DNA of 64,000 nt. Origin: Filosporella fistucella. Lineage: Eukaryota; Ascomycota; Leotiomycetes; Helotiales. How positions within the stretch are numbered: the first letter of the stretch is position 1; each line of letters begins with the position of its first letter. The position numbers were made by a program, and so were the translations under genes. Of the stretch, positions 59,300-64,000 are shown in pieces. Location of the stretch: positions 620,001-684,000 of the forward strand of contig JAQJZZ010000014.1 of the NCBI GenBank assembly GCA_030077755.1. The letters are read 5' to 3'. The notes under the pieces are model-generated. The model was not told the origin of the DNA and did not search any database. It was given only the letters and a program-made list of their open reading frames with translations.

Positions 59300-59920
59300 A
59301 TGCATTAATGATATTCTTTGCGGGATTTGGCGGAGTTTGATGGTTGCTTTTTACGATGGTCAATCTCCAGTTGCTTGCATCAGCCTTTGCTTTCTTTCAG
59401 CTTATGCTACATTGCTTTGCGGTGTCGCATTAGCATAATCCAAAATGTATTGATGGGTTGAGAATAGAGAGGCCGAATACAAAAAATGTTACATTATATT
59501 CCTGTGTTCTTGTGTGTGACCTTTGTTACCTTTCCGCTTGTGTAATGTGAGTCCTTGTCGGGGATCTTCAATGGTGATTCGAGGAATCATCCTTACCCGG
59601 TTGTGCATGAGCAACATGATCGAAATTGAAGTGTCGTGGATGGATTTATCTTTCTGTTGAGGCAGCAGTGGCGCCCGTGTTTCAATATTTAACTGGGCAT
59701 CTGATGCGATAGTTCTCGTATCGAGAACATTTTCTTCACAAGCTTAGGATTGAGCCGAAATCCTCTTGTACTGACCACTTCTATCTGTTAGATTGGACTC
59801 TCTTTTCATCAAATTTGTGGGATCGGGAGGATATATTATATCCTCTCGTCTGCAGGATAGCTTGTCTGAGGCAGAGCTCTCACAGGAAAGACAGCATCAT
59901 CTAGCTATCCAAAGCCAAAA
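59300..59920. other. intergenic region
   Basis: HSP90 3' UTR and promoter of the proline-rich secreted gene. Nothing else was seen. Confidence 0.5.
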
Positions 59921-60881
59921 ATGGCTCTTCTTCCACTCTTCGTCCTCGCCCTTCTTTCTCTCACCACCGCATCCAATGTTCCTAACCTCAAGCGCGAACC
60001 AAGTTTCGATCCCTTTGCACCAAATCCCAATCCCGTTCCCTGGCTCTATTCCCCGCCTCCTGCACCGCCAGGAGGAGGCTACGGCGGTATATCCCTCCCC
60101 CATTCACCATCACCCAAAAGCCTAATACATCTTAGCAAATCCTCCCCCGCCTCCTGCAACAATTTATCCAGGCCCAACTAAACCCGCTCCGTCTCCGACC
60201 ACAACACCACTCACCGGCCGCCTCACAGACGGCATCTTCACCTCTACCTCCTCTCACTCATTCCCACCAGTCCTCACCTTCACAATCCCAATTTCCGACC
60301 CTGCAATTTGTCTTCCCTCTCTCCTTCAAACTACCATCGTCACCCTTCCAACAACAACCACCATTCCCCTGACCCTCACCACGACCCTCCCTCTAACCCT
60401 GCTCTCCACGATCCCAATTCCATACACTAGTACCTCCTACTCCATCACCGTCACAACAATCATTTCCACCCTCTCCATCCCAGTAGTAAAGACTGGTGTC
60501 ATCCCAAGTATCCTCACCAAAACAATCAACACGATTGAAACCAGAATCGGAAACACGATCAGCACCGGCGTTCGAATCTCTACTCTTATATCCTGTGCCC
60601 CAGCCCCTACTTCACCGATTACAACACGTACCGGTGATGGGATCTTCACTTCTCTTTCTGCTTCCTCGATTCCAGGTTCTTCTTCTGGTAGATCGAGTGC
60701 CGGGGTAGGTGATCCTTCCTCGAAGACTACGAGTAAGATTGGAGATCCCGCAGCTAGTACAAGTAATGAAGGGGTGCCTCCTGCTACTGTTACGACTACG
60801 GCTGTGGTAACTGTTTACTATCCACCGCCTCCTGGGCCAACTTATGGGGCTCCGCCACCACCTCCACCTGGATATTATTGA
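59921..60881 (+). CDS. secreted Pro/Thr-rich protein
   Basis: Exons 59921..60086 and 60136..60881 (49-bp intron, phase 1) give 303 aa. A signal peptide (MALLPLFVLALLSLTTAS) is followed by NVPNLKRE, with a Lys-Arg Kex2-type site. Poly-Pro blocks lie at both ends (YSPPPAPPGGGYGG near the start; YGAPPPPPPGYY at the C-terminus). In between is a Thr/Ile/Ser-rich region with imperfect repeats (LTGRLTDGIFTSTSSHSFP versus ITTRTGDGIFTSLSASSIP). Only two Cys are seen. Likely an O-glycosylated wall or matrix protein; no enzymatic domain. Intron use is needed to keep the frame past residue 55. Confidence 0.8.
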
Positions 60882-61538
60882 AGTACTTAACCTAAGTCAA
60901 GGGCCGTGCGTGAGTAGTTAAATGTAGAAGAGATCTTTGCAGTGGAAGATGTTTCGGTTTGCCCAATGTGGTCGGGAATGGGTTTTCTGTGGATCTATCA
61001 TTGGGATACGAAGAGGAATGATCACATGGTATTAAAACACTTCGAGGCATGGAAGCTCTTTCCCGAGCCATTTCTTATTCGTTTCTAGCTGCGGTCATCT
61101 GATTGGGGAGTGTGAACTGCCAAGAGAGGGTTGAGCTGACTCTTGTTTTATTTTCATTTGTAGTAGGAGTTAATATATCCAATTAGAAAAGTTTCGTCAC
61201 ATATGTGGCCCCAGGCGATTAATGGGCTTACTAACGTGATTCATACATCACTTGTACGGTAATTGTGTTAAAATTTCGAAAATAATGTACAATGATTCTA
61301 CATGAATTCAAGATCACAATTCTGTTCCAAGGTTTGCATGCACAACGCCAAATTTCAATTCATTTCTCAACTCTTGAAGTCGAAGATGAATTCCCTCAAT
61401 TCCAAGCCTAAATCATCTTTAAACGCCAGCTGTTTTCTCCAACACCTCCAACACCTATAAGAGAAAACTGAAACCTCAAAAAGTGCAATCCAAATGGCAA
61501 TTCATAAAATCATTTCCACAACCCGAATTTAAAACAAC
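60882..61538. other. intergenic region
   Basis: 3' flank of the proline-rich gene. No gene was recognised. Confidence 0.45.
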
Positions 61539-62188
61539 CTAACATGGAAAAGGACTCAAACGCCCAGCTACCCTTCCCAACATACATGAATGCAACACTG
61601 CAAGCCCAAATAGAGGCAGTAAGTGAACTGATTTGAGGGAGAAAGCAGGAGAGATAACAGAAATGTGATAGTACAAGGGATTACGAGTGAGAAGGTTCAA
61701 TTGTAAAACATCGTACCTGAAGATTTGCCCCAGAGCTAGAAAATGGACAAAGATCGGAATTAGATTGAGCATTTGCAATTCTCTCTTCTTCCTTCTGCGT
61801 CTGGGCTCTGGGAGGTGGGGCTTCGACAGGTGTAATTTGGTCTTCCTCAGCTCCTCAATGATCTTTTCCATGGACATCTCAGGAATAGGAGCCGGCTTAT
61901 TCCAGGCCAACTTCGTGTCTTTTATGGCTTCTTCATACTTGGACTTTATCCATTGACAACTTTCTTCTCAGTTTTCTCCTGGATTGGACAATTACTCTTG
62001 TAATGGTCTTTTTCGTGCCCGCAAATGTTACAAGTGATCAGATCTTGAGTACAGTTGCATCCATTGCCCCTCTTTCCGGTTTCATGGTCTCCGAAACACC
62101 TGTCACAGACTTGCTCGGTATGGAAGGGCCAATCCGCACCACAACCTCAAGTTCTGTGGTCTCTGACTTTGCACTTGGAACAAAACAT
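61539..62188 (-). pseudogene. broken CCHC zinc-knuckle gene
   Basis: From an ATG at 62188 the frame reads CSKCKVRDHRT, then hits TGA where the first knuckle would continue to GC. It resumes in the same frame with CDRCFGDHETGKRGNGCNC and CNICGHEKDHYKSNC, then stops at NG. Shifting frame by one base immediately after gives a conserved-looking tail: YEEAIKDTKLAWNKPAPIPE and PEPRRRRKKRELQ. One nonsense (CGA-to-TGA is the simplest change) plus one frameshift fit a recent pseudogene; no intron of plausible length explains either. Zinc knuckles of this kind bind single-stranded nucleic acid in splicing-factor or retroelement-related proteins. The exact 3' end is uncertain. Confidence 0.55.
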
Positions 62189-63192
62189 TGCGAGTCGAAC
62201 AGCGAAACTTGGGGGAAATTGATCCCTTCGCTAACTCGAAAGGAAAAAGTCTAAGTGAGTTCGAGGGTCCTATATTAGAATGCGATGAAGGGTACTTGTA
62301 GAGGTCGCTATGCATTTGCTTCTGTGACTCTAATAATTTTCGCAAGTATTTATTTGCTTACACCACGAACATCTGAAAACTGATCAAGTTTTCCTTTGTT
62401 TTGTTAAATGCTGCATGGTTTGATAGCACATTAGTTGCTGGACTTTCAAACGTCGCAGCTAGAGAGGAAAACACAGAATTGGGTATAGATCATCGAATCG
62501 CTCGCCAAATATGTTGTTACAATACTCCTATTTGTGATGTTTTTACGATGCTACTTGGTTTACAACCACGATCACATGAGATGCGAAGCGCTCAAGTTAC
62601 AAAGGCAATGATCTGAGCTCAGAAGCTTGAACATGAAAGATGTTAATCCGTAGAGTCTTCAAGTTTGATTCCAAATGGAACCCCTATACGTCTGTGGACT
62701 ATGTACCAAGATCTTTCGGTCGCGCACATCGCACTATACCCCCAAGAGATCGACTCAAAGATGCACCAATTCTGATTTTCCGTCAAATATGGGATACCCA
62801 CCCCTCTTGGTTTCGTTAATATCACTTGATCAAACGACTTTGACCTCAGACACGATCAGAACACTCGAAAACCAGCGCAACCAGCGACCTTTTGCTTATT
62901 TCAAACCCCTACACAAAAGTCAAAACGCCCAAACATTTCTCTAATTCTAATCCAATGGGATTTCAAACATATTGCACAACCTGACAGAAAAAATGAACTC
63001 GCCATGACAGAGAAACTCCTATCAGGAGAAATGGAAAATGATCGATGAACCAAAACAAGAAAATCTCAATCACCAGAGGTCAAAGAGCGACCCCCAGCGA
63101 GAGAAAAAAAAACCACGCACAAAGAAGAAGAAGGAAGGAGGGAATGTATCATCTCAATCAAAGAAGAACATTTGATGGGAAAAGAATTGCTC
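62189..63192. other. intergenic region
   Basis: About 1 kb between the broken zinc-knuckle gene and the Argonaute 3' end. Short frames only. An A-rich run (GAGAGAAAAAAAAACC-like) near 63100 is the only notable feature. Confidence 0.45.
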
Positions 63193-64000
63193 TTAGAGCC
63201 AGAACATTCGATCATTGAGGTTTGGATGCCAGGGATTAGTCCTTCCGGGACTGCCGTTGACACCAGTCATGGGAGCACCCCAAACCACAGGGTCTCTCCG
63301 ATAATTGTTCACCTCCCAGTCAGGTCCTGCATACTTCGACTCGAGCGCAGGTCTCATGTACTTCCGGAGCCTGTCGCAAATGGTATCAGCGTAGCGAGCA
63401 GGTACACATGTTGACAAGCCTTTTGTCGCTTTTGACCCCATGAAGGAGAGTTTGTTTGTCTGTTGCAGGTAAGTGATATATTCGCAAAAGGAGCTTCTAT
63501 TGCATGATTGAACTTACAAGTTCTTGCAACTCAGATGCTGTGTAATTACTCTCGTTTGTCAGCACGACATAATGTGCATTGTGTGCTGTGCCGATGGGTG
63601 CATCATGAGCCTGGAGATAGAAATTGAACTGCTTTGGAGCAACAACAGTTTGGTCAACCACCAATCCGGCTTGCAGGTTGAAACCTTCAGTTTCCCTAGT
63701 TGGATTGCTTCTATAGAATCTACCGTGGTGCCTCTTTGCAACGATGACCAGAGTGATTAGCGGTTTTGTTTCTCCCTTTCTCAGTTCTGCTGCACACGCA
63801 TCCTCAATCCGATTCAATTCCGTTTCTCGAACCATTCCGTACTGGGTCTCGCTCACACCGTCTCGGTAGAAGAGAATATGGCGTGGTAAACGATTATTAT
63901 TTCGCCGATAGCATTGGAGTCTCTCTATCACCATTTCTCGAAGTTCTCCGATATGCTACAGAAAGTCAGACTGAATCTAGCTTTCAATATGAAGACTTAC
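63193..64000 (-). CDS. Argonaute (PIWI domain, C-terminal part; 5' part outside window)
   Basis: Slicer-type core of RNA silencing. Two complete exons are visible, 63955..63518 and 63459..63193, 234 residues. A GTAAGT intron (64000..63956) begins exactly at the window edge, so the gene continues to the right. PIWI motifs include HILFYRDGVSETQY (catalytic Asp), AELRKGETKPLITLVIVAKR, RHHGRFY and GTAHNAHYVVL (catalytic His), then the C-terminal KATKGLSTCVPARYADTICD. The chain ends NLNDRMFWL, close to the usual MFFV/MFWL end. Similar to Neurospora QDE-2/SMS-2; which one cannot be decided from this part. Confidence 0.94.

Overview
The window is nuclear DNA from a filamentous ascomycete (Pezizomycotina), most likely a leotiomycete or helotialean relative. 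The evidence is the intron style (many 43-80 bp introns with GTAAGT-like donors and CTAAC/CTGAC branch points), single-copy fungal housekeeping genes, and fungal families such as 2EXR, CBM1 and CorA-like proteins. Class-level placement is inference from gene content. Intron borders below were read by eye and checked for codon phase; they were not aligned to RNA.

Layout. 1-8.5 kb: an 841-aa unknown protein (-), a ferric-chelate reductase (+) with a perfect fungal iron-GATA site in its promoter, and a small coiled-coil protein (-). 8.5-10.8 kb: gene-poor DNA with two diverged copies of a ~290-bp tRNA-like (SINE-like) repeat. 10.8-14 kb: a type I membrane protein and a gene that appears to join an exact 76-residue ubiquitin-like domain ending RLRGG to three C2H2 zinc fingers. 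15-26 kb: a housekeeping block with TAF5 (TFIID), MED11 (Mediator), VPS5 (retromer sorting nexin), mitochondrial ribosomal protein bL31m and a long flavin-reductase-domain protein. TAF5 and VPS5 each need a GC-AG intron.

26-36 kb: a polytopic membrane protein, a decayed gene, a 2EXR protein, and a trio of SDR dehydrogenase, cytochrome P450 and M20 amidohydrolase. 37-45 kb: a secretome stretch with an LPMO-like protein, a mucin-like CBM1 protein built of degenerate repeats, and an SGNH/GDSL hydrolase. 46-54 kb: an unknown protein with a glycine-rich hydrophobic core, then a ten-exon, 1609-aa CorA-like membrane protein. 57-64 kb: HSP90 with a 5' UTR intron, a secreted proline-rich protein, a broken CCHC zinc-knuckle gene, and the C-terminal end of an Argonaute that runs off the right edge.

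The genes mix basal transcription, trafficking and folding functions with accessory secreted and oxidative enzymes. No secondary-metabolite backbone gene, rRNA, tRNA, CRISPR array or intact transposon was seen.
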